A stretch of 64,000 bases of DNA, from the NCBI RefSeq assembly GCF_028532485.1, contig NZ_CP116942.1:868001-932000 (forward strand), written 5' to 3'. Below are positions 34,503 to 43,643 of the stretch, one piece after another. Source of the DNA: Iamia majanohamensis. Lineage in GTDB: Bacteria; Actinomycetota; Acidimicrobiia; Acidimicrobiales; Iamiaceae. Positions within the stretch are counted from its first letter, which is position 1. Every line of letters starts with the position of its first letter. The position numbers were made by a program, and so were the translations under genes. Under the pieces are notes generated by a model. It saw only the letters and a program-made list of their open reading frames with translations, had not been told where the DNA came from and searched no databases.

Positions 34503-35170
34503 CGCCCCCCAGAACCGCCACCCGGCCTGCTGCCCCGTCGACCAACGGCCAGGGGCATCGATCCGCCGTGGACATCCGTCCTCCCGGCCGGCGGGTCCGC
34601 GTCCCCGAAGTCGCTGTGGGCCTGCTGGTCACAGTGGTGTTCGCCCTCGGCGCGGTGCTGTGGCACCTGAGCACGGTCGAGAAGGACCCCGCCCTCGTCG
34701 TCGCGTCGAACGTCGAACGTGGAGACGTCATCGAATCAATTGACGTCAGGATCGGGTACGTATCGAGCGACGACCCGCTTGCTCGACTCGACAGCTCGCA
34801 GCTCGACCAGGTCGTCGGTCGCGTCGCGTCGGTCGACCTGGCCGAGGGCACGCTCCTCACGACCTCAGTGGTCGCCGACGGCCCTGCAGTCGACGCTGGT
34901 GACGGAGTCGTCGGTCTCGCACTCGATCCCGGTGCCTACCCCGCACGAGGACTGGCGCCAGGCGATCGAGTGAACGTTGTCCGCACCGCCGATGTCGCCG
35001 ACCTCGATGCGGATCCGATCGTCGTCGCTCGCAACGCGTCGGTGTCTGCGGTCGACGAGCTGGCGAGCGATCGGCTCCTGGTGTCGGTGCTGACCACCGA
35101 GGCCGATGCCGAGGCAGTTGCGGCAGTGGCCGGCGCAGGCGGGTTGCGACTCGTGCTGGTGACGCCATGA
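34499..35170 (+). CDS. SAF-domain CpaB-like protein, 223 aa
   Basis: ATG 34499 overlaps the upstream stop (ATGA). One TM helix (about 38-58) is followed by an SAF domain (NVERGDVIESIDVRIGYV, LAPGDRVNVV) as in CpaB/RcpC, the periplasmic or surface subunit associated with Flp pilus channels. In Gram-positive Tad systems such SAF proteins stand at the head of the operon, as here. Confidence 0.7.
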   Translation: MTPPRTATRPAAPSTNGQGHRSAVDIRPPGRRVRVPEVAVGLLVTVVFALGAVLWHLSTVEKDPALVVASNVERGDVIESIDVRIGYVSSDDPLARLDSSQLDQVVGRVASVDLAEGTLLTTSVVADGPAVDAGDGVVGLALDPGAYPARGLAPGDRVNVVRTADVADLDADPIVVARNASVSAVDELASDRLLVSVLTTEADAEAVAAVAGAGGLRLVLVTP

Positions 35171-35868
35171 AGATCGTCAGCCTCGCTTCTGTCAGGGGCG
35201 CTCCCGGGGTGACCACCGCGGCGCTCCTCCTGGCTTCGACCTTGCCGGAGGCCGCGGTCGTCGAAGCCGACCTCGTCGGCGGTGTCCTCGCAGTCCGCTA
35301 TGGACTCGGCCGTGAACCGGGGCTGACGACCTTCGCTGCGGGCGGACCCGACGCAGCGTGGAGAGCACACGCGCAGGACGCAGGCGGAGTCCCTGTGCTC
35401 GTCGGACCCGACGCGCCCGGTGCCAGCGAGTTGATGTGGCGCAGCGCGGGGGAACGGATCACCCACAAGCTCGTCGCAGCCGACGGGGTGGCCGTCGTCG
35501 ACGCCGGACGGTTCCACTCCCCAGTGCCGATCGTGTCTGCATCCGACCTCCTGGCCATCCTCGTCAACCCCGTGGCCGACCAGCTCGTGGCGCTGACCCA
35601 CCTCCTGCCGACGCTGCGCCAGGCGACCCGAGGGCGGCTGGGTGTCGTGATCGTCGGCGACGGTCCCTACCGGGCAGTCGAGGTCGAGCGCTCCGTCGAG
35701 GTGCCTGTGATCGGCGCACTTCCGGACGATCGAGACGCGGCCGAGGCCCTGCTCTATGGCGGCTCACGGTCCCGACTGGCGCGATCGCGGCTTGCCCGCG
35801 CCGTGAGCGCGCTCGGGATCGAGCTGAGCTCCTCGGTACTCGCGCCGGCTGGGGCGGTGGTGGCATGA
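35167..35868 (+). CDS. tadZ: TadZ/CpaE-like MinD-family ATPase, 233 aa
   Basis: The N-terminus MKIVSLASVRGAPGVTTAALL is a deviant Walker A of the MinD/ParA type. Later segments (VAVVDAGRF, LLAILVNP) follow the same fold. TadZ localises the pilus assembly machine. ATG 35167 overlaps the previous stop. The protein is shorter than typical CpaE proteins because it lacks the N-terminal receiver domain. Confidence 0.68.
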   Translation: MKIVSLASVRGAPGVTTAALLLASTLPEAAVVEADLVGGVLAVRYGLGREPGLTTFAAGGPDAAWRAHAQDAGGVPVLVGPDAPGASELMWRSAGERITHKLVAADGVAVVDAGRFHSPVPIVSASDLLAILVNPVADQLVALTHLLPTLRQATRGRLGVVIVGDGPYRAVEVERSVEVPVIGALPDDRDAAEALLYGGSRSRLARSRLARAVSALGIELSSSVLAPAGAVVA

Positions 35869-37217
35869 CCACGATGCTGACCGGGCCGGAGGCGTGGCAG
35901 CACGACGACGTCGACCCCGCTCTGGTCACCCGGCTGCACCACAGCGTCGGCGAGGCGCTGACCGCAGCCCATGTTGCGCACGAGGAAGCCGGCCGGGGTC
36001 GCTTGACGCCGGCCGACGAACGGGCCCTGGCCCGCAAGCTGGTGGCCGACGAGATGCGCAGCCTGGCGGCACGCGCGTACGCGGAGGGGCAAGCGCCCCT
36101 CGATGAACCCGCCGAGGCGAAGGTGACGGCGGCGGTGCTCGACCGCATCCACGGTCTCGCTCGCCTCCAGCCGCTGCTCGACGACCCGGAGATCCGAGAC
36201 ATCCACATCTCCGGCGCGCAGCGGGTGTGGCTGAACCTCCGCGACGGGAGCAAGGTCCGTGGTCCCTCTGTCGCGGAAACTGACGATGACCTCGTTGAGC
36301 TCATCGCTACCGCGGCCCGGCGGATCGGTCGTAGCGAGCGCCGCTGGGACCATGCCCATCCGGAGCTGAACCTCCAGCTCCCCAACGGTGATCGGCTTCA
36401 CGCCCTCATGGCGGTCTCGGGACGTCCGACGGTCACGATCCGCCGCCACGACTTCGACATCCACCGCGTGTCGCAGCTCATCGATCTCGGTGTGTGCGAC
36501 GGGCTGGTGGCCAGCTTCCTGTCCGCAGCGGTGCGGGCCCGGGCCAACATCATCGTGGCGGGCGGCACCGGCACCGGGAAGACCACCACCTTGCGGTGCC
36601 TCATCAACGAGATCCCGGCCGACGAGCGTCTCATCACCGTCGAGGACTCCTTGGAGATCGGCCTCGAACGCTTCGAGGACCTCCACCCCGACCACGAGAC
36701 GCTCGAAGCCCGCGAGGTGAACACCGAGGGGGTCGGCTCGTTCACCCTCGCCGAGCTCGTCCGCTCGGCCTTGCGCATGGACCCGCAGCGAGTGATCGTC
36801 GGCGAGGTGCGAGGGGCCGAGGTCCTCCCCATGTTGCTCGCCATGAGCCAGGGCAACGACGGCTCGATGTGCTCGATCCACGCCGATTCCTCCAAGGGCG
36901 TGTTCGGACGCCTGGCCATGTACGCCGCCATGACACCCGAGCGACTGGTTCCAGAGGTCACGAACCTGCTGGTGGCCAACGCGGTCGACCTGATCGTCCA
37001 CCTCGGTTGGGTCACCGGGGAGCGACGGGTCACCAGCGTGCGCCAGCTGACCGGAACGGTCGAGGGCGGCCAGGTGGTCTCCAACGAGCTGTGGCGCCCG
37101 GACGCATCGGGCGGTGGTGTCCCGGCCGCGCCGCCGACCCCCGAGTTCGCCTCCCAGCTCGAAGCGCACGGCTTCGACGCCACCGCACACGCCGCCGCGC
37201 TGGGGTGGTGGCGATGA
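35865..37217 (+). CDS. tadA: TadA/CpaF secretion ATPase, 450 aa
   Basis: Walker A GGTGTGKTTTLR (about 231-242), the aspartate box EDSLEIGLERFEDLHP, Walker B RVIVGEVRG and the His box CSIHADSS are all present. TadA powers assembly and retraction of Flp pili on the cytoplasmic side. ATG 35865 overlaps the tadZ stop (ATGA). The length matches the family. Confidence 0.9.
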   Translation: MTTMLTGPEAWQHDDVDPALVTRLHHSVGEALTAAHVAHEEAGRGRLTPADERALARKLVADEMRSLAARAYAEGQAPLDEPAEAKVTAAVLDRIHGLARLQPLLDDPEIRDIHISGAQRVWLNLRDGSKVRGPSVAETDDDLVELIATAARRIGRSERRWDHAHPELNLQLPNGDRLHALMAVSGRPTVTIRRHDFDIHRVSQLIDLGVCDGLVASFLSAAVRARANIIVAGGTGTGKTTTLRCLINEIPADERLITVEDSLEIGLERFEDLHPDHETLEAREVNTEGVGSFTLAELVRSALRMDPQRVIVGEVRGAEVLPMLLAMSQGNDGSMCSIHADSSKGVFGRLAMYAAMTPERLVPEVTNLLVANAVDLIVHLGWVTGERRVTSVRQLTGTVEGGQVVSNELWRPDASGGGVPAAPPTPEFASQLEAHGFDATAHAAALGWWR

Positions 37218-38077
37218 GCACCCTCGTCCTCGCTGCGCTTGTCGCAGGAGCTGCCCTCGGGCTGCTGCTGATCGTCGCCGGTCTCGTAGGTCGACAGATC
37301 CTCGATGCACCATCCGGCTACTTCCGGCGCGTGCAGGCCAGCGCGCTCCTGCCCAAGGTCGCAGCCGCTGCTGTCGCGGCGCTCGTGGCCCTGGCTGCGA
37401 CTGGCTGGCTCGTCGGCGGGATCATGGCCGCGGTCGCCGCCTTCGTGCTCCCCGGCATCCTCGGCGGCAAGGCCGCTCGACAACAGGCCATCGACCGGAC
37501 CGAGGCCATCGCCTCCTGGACCGAGATGGTCCGCGACTCGATCGTCGCTGCCTCCGGCCTCGAGGAAGCCATCGTCGCCACTGCACCCGTCGCCCCCACC
37601 CCGATCTCGACCGAGGTCCGCACCATGGTCCGGCGCCTCGACCACGAACGGCTCCCCGAAGCCCTGGTCGCATTCGGCGAGGACCTCGACCACCCCTCCG
37701 GCGATCTGGTCGTCGCCGCTCTCGTCATCGCCTCTCGCATGGAAGCCTCCGACCTCTCCGGGCTCCTGTCCCGCCTCGCCGAGGCGACGCGCGGCGAGGC
37801 ACGGATGCGCATCCGGGTGGAGGTGGGCAGGACCCGCGTCCGCACCGCAACCAAGGTGATCGTCGGCGTCGTGATCGCTGCGGTGGTGTTCCTCGCCGTC
37901 GCGAACCGCGACTACCTCACCGTGTACGACAGCGTGGGCGGCCAGGTGATGCTGGCGATCGTGGGCGGCATCTTCGCCCTCGGCGGCTGGCTCCTCAGCC
38001 GCATGGCCGAGATCGACCTGCCCGAGCGCTTCACCGCACGCGCCGGAGGCCCCACCCACATCGGACCAGGGACATGA
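37214..38077 (+). CDS. tadB: TadB-like inner-membrane platform protein, 287 aa
   Basis: TM helices at about 3-25, 50-83, 220-240 and 255-272 and the central cytoplasmic GSPII_F domain (SWTEMVRDSIVAASGLEEAIV, then RLDHERLPEAL) match TadB. It forms the platform on which TadA acts. The start overlaps the tadA stop. Paired with tadC downstream. Confidence 0.82.
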   Translation: MSTLVLAALVAGAALGLLLIVAGLVGRQILDAPSGYFRRVQASALLPKVAAAAVAALVALAATGWLVGGIMAAVAAFVLPGILGGKAARQQAIDRTEAIASWTEMVRDSIVAASGLEEAIVATAPVAPTPISTEVRTMVRRLDHERLPEALVAFGEDLDHPSGDLVVAALVIASRMEASDLSGLLSRLAEATRGEARMRIRVEVGRTRVRTATKVIVGVVIAAVVFLAVANRDYLTVYDSVGGQVMLAIVGGIFALGGWLLSRMAEIDLPERFTARAGGPTHIGPGT

Positions 38078-38985
38078 CCGCCATCGTGATGGTCGTCCTC
38101 GGCGCCGGTGTAGGGCTCGGCGTGCTGCTCACGGCGCGAGCCCTTGCACCTCGTCCTCCGAGCATCGACGCCGTCCTCGCCGGACTCGCCCGTCCCGGCC
38201 ATGCCATCGACGCCGCCGCACCGACGCCGCACGCCGAGCTCGACCGGATCGGCATCGCCGCTCGACGCCTGGTCGAATCGCTCGGCTACGACTCAGAACG
38301 TCACCACCAGGAGTTGGAGCTGATCGGCCGAACACCCGAACGCCACGCGTTCGACAAGCTCGTCGCAGCGGTGGCCGGGCTCCTCGTGCCCAACCTCGCC
38401 GCCACCGCCCTCGTCGTGTTGGGCATCTCCGCACCACTCGGTGTCATCGCCATGTTCTCGCTGGCCACAACCGCAGCCGGGTTCCTCCTCCCCGACCTCC
38501 TGCTGCGCGACGAGGCCGAGAAGCGAAGGAGAGCGTTCCGGCACGCCCTCTCCTCCTACCTGGACCTGGTGAACGTCCTCCTCGCCGGAGGCGCGGGCAT
38601 CGAGACAGCGCTCCACGCCGCCGCGGATGCCGGAGATGGCTGGGGCTACCAGACCATCCGAGCCGAACTGCGCCGTGCCCGGCTCACCGGCCAATCCCCC
38701 TGGGACACCTTCGCCCAGCTCGACTCTCGACTCGGCATCAACGAACTGGCAGAGCTGGCCGCCAGCGTGTCGCTCGCCGGATCGCACGGCGCGCGCATCC
38801 GAGCCTCTCTCGCAGCCAAGGCCGACACCCTTCGAGGCCACCAGGTGGCCGAGACCGAAGCGGCGGCGGAGGCTGCCACCGAACGCATGACCGTCCCCGT
38901 CGCCGTGCTGCTGTTCGGGTTCCTCCTGTTCATCGCCTACCCCGCGGTGGTCCAGATCACCTCGGTCAGCGGACCCCAACCCTGA
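38074..38985 (+). CDS. tadC: TadC-like inner-membrane platform protein, 303 aa
   Basis: Same organisation as TadB: TM segments around 5-23, 93-145 and 278-297 with a GSPII_F domain (ALSSYLDLVNVLLAGGAGIETAL). ATG 38074 overlaps the tadB stop (ATGA). It partners TadB in the pilus basal body. Confidence 0.82.
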   Translation: MTAIVMVVLGAGVGLGVLLTARALAPRPPSIDAVLAGLARPGHAIDAAAPTPHAELDRIGIAARRLVESLGYDSERHHQELELIGRTPERHAFDKLVAAVAGLLVPNLAATALVVLGISAPLGVIAMFSLATTAAGFLLPDLLLRDEAEKRRRAFRHALSSYLDLVNVLLAGGAGIETALHAAADAGDGWGYQTIRAELRRARLTGQSPWDTFAQLDSRLGINELAELAASVSLAGSHGARIRASLAAKADTLRGHQVAETEAAAEAATERMTVPVAVLLFGFLLFIAYPAVVQITSVSGPQP

Positions 38986-39016
38986 ACGGAGCCACCAAGC
39001 ACCAAGGAGAACCACC

Positions 39017-39226
39017 ATGCCCGTCCCCGACCCCCGGCTGCTCGTCGCCTACTGCTGCGCCCGCCTCGGCATCGACCCGAAGGACGAACGCGGGATGACG
39101 ACCACCGAGGTCGCCGTCATCACCTTCCTCCTCGTCGGCGCCGCCATCGTCGTTCTCGGCATCATCTACACCGCCGCGAAGGGCAACGCCGACAACATCC
39201 CCACGCCCGAGCAGCCCGGCGGCTGA
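39017..39226 (+). CDS. flp: Flp-type prepilin, 69 aa
   Basis: The sequence ERGMTTTEVAVITFLLVGAA has the class III prepilin cleavage site (Gly followed by Met, then Glu at +5) and one hydrophobic helix. It is the likely main subunit of the Tad pilus. AAGGAG precedes ATG 39017. The leader (about 26 aa) is longer than usual. No prepilin peptidase gene was recognised in the window. Confidence 0.7.
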   Translation: MPVPDPRLLVAYCCARLGIDPKDERGMTTTEVAVITFLLVGAAIVVLGIIYTAAKGNADNIPTPEQPGG

Positions 39227-39231
39227 ACACG

Positions 39232-39618
39232 ATGGGCCGCCGGCTCCGCCGAGAACGGGGGATGACGTCCATCCAGGTCGCCATCCTCTTCCCGGTCATC
39301 CTGTTCTGGATCATGCTCATCGTCCAGTACGGGCTGTGGTGGCACGCCAAGCAGGTCGCCAACGCGGCAGCCGCCGAAGCGACCGACGCCGCCCAGATCT
39401 CCAGCGGTACGGCCCGCGAGGGCGAAGACGCTGCGATGTCCTACGTCGCGCAGTCCGGGAACCTGGACAACGTCACCATCACCGTGTCCCGAGAACCGAC
39501 CGTGGTCACCGTCGAAGTCCGAGGCGACGCGCCGCAGCTCGTCCCCGGCTTCGACTGGTCGGTCACCGCTCGCAGCACGGCCCCGGTCGAACGCTTCATC
39601 CCCGAGGCGGAACGATGA
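39232..39618 (+). CDS. TadE-like pseudopilin, 128 aa
   Basis: A basic N-terminus and RGMTSIQVAILFPVILFWIMLI, a class III prepilin-like motif and TM helix, precede an external beta-rich domain. This matches TadE-type minor pilins. Only five bases separate it from the flp stop. Confidence 0.65.
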   Translation: MGRRLRRERGMTSIQVAILFPVILFWIMLIVQYGLWWHAKQVANAAAAEATDAAQISSGTAREGEDAAMSYVAQSGNLDNVTITVSREPTVVTVEVRGDAPQLVPGFDWSVTARSTAPVERFIPEAER

Positions 39619-40040
39619 GACCGCCGCCGCGTCTTCGTGACGACCGAGGATCCATCGCTGTCGAAGTTGCCATCATCGCACCTGCGCTGCTGTTCCTCAT
39701 GCTCCTCGTCGTCTATGCGGGCAAGGTCTCCGAAGCCGAAGGCAACGTCGAGCGCGCCGTGTCGGACGCAGCTCGGGCGGCATCGCTCCGCCAACACCCC
39801 GGCGACGCAACCGACGACGCACAAGCCTCCTCGGTCGAGAACCTCGCCGCGGCAGGTGTGCCCTGCCTGAGCCTTGCCACGACAGTCGACACCGCCGACT
39901 TCGGTCCAGGGGGCACCGTGACCGTGACCGTCCGCTGCGAAGCGTCCATGGCCGACGTCACCCTCCTCGGCGTGCCCGGCCGTCACACCTTCACGGCCAC
40001 CGCCACCGAGGTCATCGACACCTACCGGAGTGGATCGTGA
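39615..40040 (+). CDS. TadE/TadF-like pseudopilin, 141 aa
   Basis: DRGSIAVEVAIIAPALLFLMLLVVYAG is the TadE-type prepilin motif with one TM helix, followed by a domain with two Cys that could form a disulfide outside. ATG 39615 overlaps the previous stop. Confidence 0.65.
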   Translation: MRPPPRLRDDRGSIAVEVAIIAPALLFLMLLVVYAGKVSEAEGNVERAVSDAARAASLRQHPGDATDDAQASSVENLAAAGVPCLSLATTVDTADFGPGGTVTVTVRCEASMADVTLLGVPGRHTFTATATEVIDTYRSGS

Positions 40041-40435
40041 CCACCCGCGAAGAGCGAGGGAGCATCACCGCCTTCGTCGCGGTCGTCACCACCGCTCTCG
40101 TGCTCGTCGCCGGCATGACGTACGACGGTGGGCAGGTCATCGCCGCCCACAACGCGGCACGGAACGACGCGGAACAAGCTGCCCGAGCCGGTGCCCAGCA
40201 GATCGATCTCGACCACATCCGCACGACCAACGAACCGCGCCTCGACCCCGTCGCCGCCGAGACCGCCGCCCTCGCCTACCTCCAGCGGTCCGGCGCCACC
40301 GGGACCGCGACGGTCTCGGATGCCTCAATCACTGTCACCGTCACCCGCGTCCAACCCATGCGGATACTCCCCGGCGCCGACCGGACCATCGTCGTCCGCG
40401 AGACCGCGACCGCCGTCGACGAAGCCGAACCATGA
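40037..40435 (+). CDS. TadG-like minor pilin, 132 aa
   Basis: GTG 40037 overlaps the previous TGA. EERGSITAFVAVVTTALVLVAGM is a TadG/RcpC-like N-terminal TM motif followed by a short external domain (GGQVIAAHNAARNDAEQAARAGAQ) as in TadG N-terminal domains. It is shorter than TadG because the VWA domain is absent. Confidence 0.6.
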   Translation: MTTREERGSITAFVAVVTTALVLVAGMTYDGGQVIAAHNAARNDAEQAARAGAQQIDLDHIRTTNEPRLDPVAAETAALAYLQRSGATGTATVSDASITVTVTRVQPMRILPGADRTIVVRETATAVDEAEP

Positions 40436-43400
40436 CCGAGCGACGAGCCACCCGCCTCCTCCGGGGCATCGCCTCGTTGGCGACGACCCTCGCCTTGGTC
40501 GTCGGCGTACCGGTCATGCTCGTCTCCCTCGTCGGTTGGCCGCTACCTACCAGCCTCCCGAGCCTCGGTGACCTGGAGAACGCGTCCCGGTCCGGCATCA
40601 GCGACCAGGTCGTCGTCAACACCCTGGCCGTCATCGCATGGCTCGTGTGGTCTCAGCTCGCTCTCTCCCTCGTGGTCGAGAGCGTTGCGGTCGCGCGAGG
40701 CCATCAGGCGGTTCGCGTTCCCGTCCTCCCCGGCTTGCAGGCCACTGCGGCCCGCCTGGTCGCCGGCATCCTGATGATCGGCGCCACGTTCCAGCCAGCG
40801 CGTGCCCACGCGTCCCCACCACCGATGCCTGTCGTCATCGAGGAGACCGTCGACTACACCGTCGCGGCCGAGGAGTCGCGACTCGTCAACGCCAACGGGC
40901 ATGCCCTCGAGCTGACCGAACACGCCGACGAGCCGACAACGACGCCGGCCGTCGATCACCCGACCGCCACCGTCCAACGCCACGACAGCTACTGGGCCAT
41001 CGCCGAACGAACCCTCGGCGACGGACTCCGCTGGCGAGAGATCTTCGACCTCAACGTCGGCCGAACTCTTCCCGACGGCTCCACCATCATCGCCGGAGAC
41101 GACACGCTGCACACTGGGTGGGTCCTCCTGCTCCCCGCCGACGCCACCGGCGACCACGGGGACGCCGAAGACCCAGGTCACGAGGTGGCCGCCGATAGGG
41201 CGGCTTCCACTGTGGTGGTCGAACCAGGCGACAACCTGTGGGTCATCTCCAAACGCCACCTCGAGGCCGACCTTGATCGAGAAGCGACCGATGCGGAGGT
41301 CGCGGTGCACTGGCGGGAGGTCATCGACGCCAACCGGGGCCGCTACGTCCAGCCCGGCAACCCCAGCCTGATCCTCCCTGGCCAGGTCATCGACCTCGCC
41401 CCCACCGGTCACGAACCACCGGCTCCCCCCGTCGACGCCGAACCGGCACCCGACTCCGAGATCATTCCAGACCCGGTCGAGCCGCCGTCGCCGGACGACG
41501 CCGAGGAAGTAGTACCCGAACCCCCTGCGCCGTCGACCACGGTGGCCCCGCCCGCCAAATCCGAGGAGCCCAGCGCCAGCCCGACGGCGACGGACCCCGC
41601 GGACGAAGAGGGGTCCACCAACGCCCTCCCGGTCGCCGTCGCCGTGGGCGGACTCTCGAGCATCGCTCTCGCCGTCGGGCTCAAGCGGCTCATCGACCGT
41701 CGTCGACGTCGCTACGTCGACGACCACGATGGGGCCCTGCCAGGGCCCACGCCCCCCGATCAGCGCGAACGGCACCAGGCGATCGTCGCCCAGGCAGACG
41801 AGGACCGCATCGACGATCTCCAAGGCACGCTCGGCAGGCTCGCCACGGTCCTTGCCGCAGCGTCATCCCCCCAACGACCACGAATGGTCCGGCACGCGGA
41901 CGACAGCCTCGAGGTCCTCCTCGACCAGCCCGACACCGATCCGCCACCTGGCTGGACCAGCTCCGACGACGGCACCGTCTGGACCCTCACCGAGATTCCG
42001 GATCCCGACGACCTCTATTACGGTCCGCTGAGCCCGGCCCCGCTCATGGTGACGATCGGCCAACCCGAAGACGATGCCCAGCTCTACCTCGACCTGGAGG
42101 CAGACGGGCTGACAGCCCTGACCGGAGACCAGGCCATTGCGATGGACCTGGCGCGCTCGATCCTCACCGAGCTGACCCTCAGCCCTCTGGCCGAGACGTT
42201 GCGAGTGATCGGCGTCGGCGATGTCGTCGATGAGGACGCCAAGGTTCTCGAGCACCTCACCGTTGTCGACTCCTGGGAAGGCATCGTGGAGGACGTCGAG
42301 GCGTGGGCGAGCCAGTCCCATGAAACGCTGCTGGATCAACGCTGGCCCAACGCCTTCATCGCCCGCGGCCATGCCCCCGACCACGACGCACTCGTTCCCG
42401 TCGCCGTGATCGCAGACCGGCCACCACCGTCGAGGCTGGCCGAGGTCCTGCGCACCAACCAGCCATCGACGGTCGCCGTTGTCGTCGTGGGCGACTTCGA
42501 GGAGGCGGTTGCCTCCCTTCGCTGCGAATCCGACACGCTCAACTTCGACATGGTCGACCTCGCCTGCACGCCCCAGGCTCTCGATCGCGACGAGCTCGCC
42601 GATCTGACCCGCCTCGTGGTCGCGGCCGACAGCCCCGAAGAGCAGCTGGTCATGGAGGCGCTCCTCGACGAGCACGAGACCTCGGGTCAGGTGAGCGATC
42701 CGACGCCGTCTGCCAATGAAGTAGGCGGCGACGGCCCGCAGGTGGAGCGCGACGAGCCCCCGGCCTTCGACGTGCTCGTTCGGCTCCTCGGCGACATCAC
42801 GGTCGAAGGCGACCGGCCACTCAAGCCGAAGGCCACCGCAGTCGTCGCCTACATCGCATTGAACCGCTCGGTCACCACCGAACGGCTCGAAGAGGCGTGC
42901 TGGTTCGGCTCGGACGGCGTCTCCCATGTCAAACGGCTCCACGACACCATGACCGAGGCCCGCGGAGCGATCGGCTCTCAACACCTACCGGCCAACCGCA
43001 ACGGCGCGTACGCCGCTGGCCCGCGCCTGCGCACCGATGTCGAGATCTTCGACTGGCACGTCCACCGTGCAGCCGATCTCGAGCCCGCCGAGGCTCTCGT
43101 TCACTACCGCGCCGCGCTCGACCTCGTCTCCGGCAAGCCCTTTACCTACCCCAACGCCGCGCGCAACTCCTACGGCTGGGTCGACTTCGAACACCACGCC
43201 ACCACCTGGGAGCACCGCGTGGCCGGCACGGCACAGGCTTGCGCAGCCATGCACATCGATGTCGCCGAGCCCACCGAGGCGATCGCCCTGCTCGGTCGGA
43301 TCCTCGAGGTCCTCCCCCTCAACAGCGCGGTGGTGGAGTCGCTCATGCGAGCGCACCTGGCCCAGGACGACAGGGTCGCAGCTGACAGCGTCTACAGAGA

Positions 43401-43485
43401 ACACGCAGCCGCGCTCGTCCAAGCCAAGCTCGGCGACCCCGCCGACTCGATCGAGCAAGTTCGGCTTGACGTACGGACGAGATGA
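40432..43485 (+). CDS. LysM and BTAD-domain membrane protein, 1,017 aa
   Basis: Two N-terminal TM helices, then two LysM-like peptidoglycan-binding segments (about 180-325: HDSYWAIAERTLGDG and VVEPGDNLWVISKRH), a Pro/Glu-rich region, a TM helix (about 400) and a large cytoplasmic part ending in an OmpR-like and bacterial transcriptional activator domain (about 780-1,010). It joins the cell wall, the membrane and a DNA-binding/TPR-like domain in one chain. It closes the Tad operon and could signal pilus state to transcription. ATG 40432 overlaps the previous stop. Confidence 0.7.
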   Translation: MTERRATRLLRGIASLATTLALVVGVPVMLVSLVGWPLPTSLPSLGDLENASRSGISDQVVVNTLAVIAWLVWSQLALSLVVESVAVARGHQAVRVPVLPGLQATAARLVAGILMIGATFQPARAHASPPPMPVVIEETVDYTVAAEESRLVNANGHALELTEHADEPTTTPAVDHPTATVQRHDSYWAIAERTLGDGLRWREIFDLNVGRTLPDGSTIIAGDDTLHTGWVLLLPADATGDHGDAEDPGHEVAADRAASTVVVEPGDNLWVISKRHLEADLDREATDAEVAVHWREVIDANRGRYVQPGNPSLILPGQVIDLAPTGHEPPAPPVDAEPAPDSEIIPDPVEPPSPDDAEEVVPEPPAPSTTVAPPAKSEEPSASPTATDPADEEGSTNALPVAVAVGGLSSIALAVGLKRLIDRRRRRYVDDHDGALPGPTPPDQRERHQAIVAQADEDRIDDLQGTLGRLATVLAAASSPQRPRMVRHADDSLEVLLDQPDTDPPPGWTSSDDGTVWTLTEIPDPDDLYYGPLSPAPLMVTIGQPEDDAQLYLDLEADGLTALTGDQAIAMDLARSILTELTLSPLAETLRVIGVGDVVDEDAKVLEHLTVVDSWEGIVEDVEAWASQSHETLLDQRWPNAFIARGHAPDHDALVPVAVIADRPPPSRLAEVLRTNQPSTVAVVVVGDFEEAVASLRCESDTLNFDMVDLACTPQALDRDELADLTRLVVAADSPEEQLVMEALLDEHETSGQVSDPTPSANEVGGDGPQVERDEPPAFDVLVRLLGDITVEGDRPLKPKATAVVAYIALNRSVTTERLEEACWFGSDGVSHVKRLHDTMTEARGAIGSQHLPANRNGAYAAGPRLRTDVEIFDWHVHRAADLEPAEALVHYRAALDLVSGKPFTYPNAARNSYGWVDFEHHATTWEHRVAGTAQACAAMHIDVAEPTEAIALLGRILEVLPLNSAVVESLMRAHLAQDDRVAADSVYREHAAALVQAKLGDPADSIEQVRLDVRTR

Positions 43486-43643
43486 TGGCTGGGAGGAGTC
43501 ATCTCGCGTCACCTGCCGGCACTTCGGGGACGCGCGGTGAAACCGTAGACCAGGCGCTCCTGCGGACGGGCGTGACCATGACGTTCGGCCGCCCGATGGT
43601 CAGCTGACGCTGCAGCGCGAGCCGGACTTGAGAACGACCGGCA

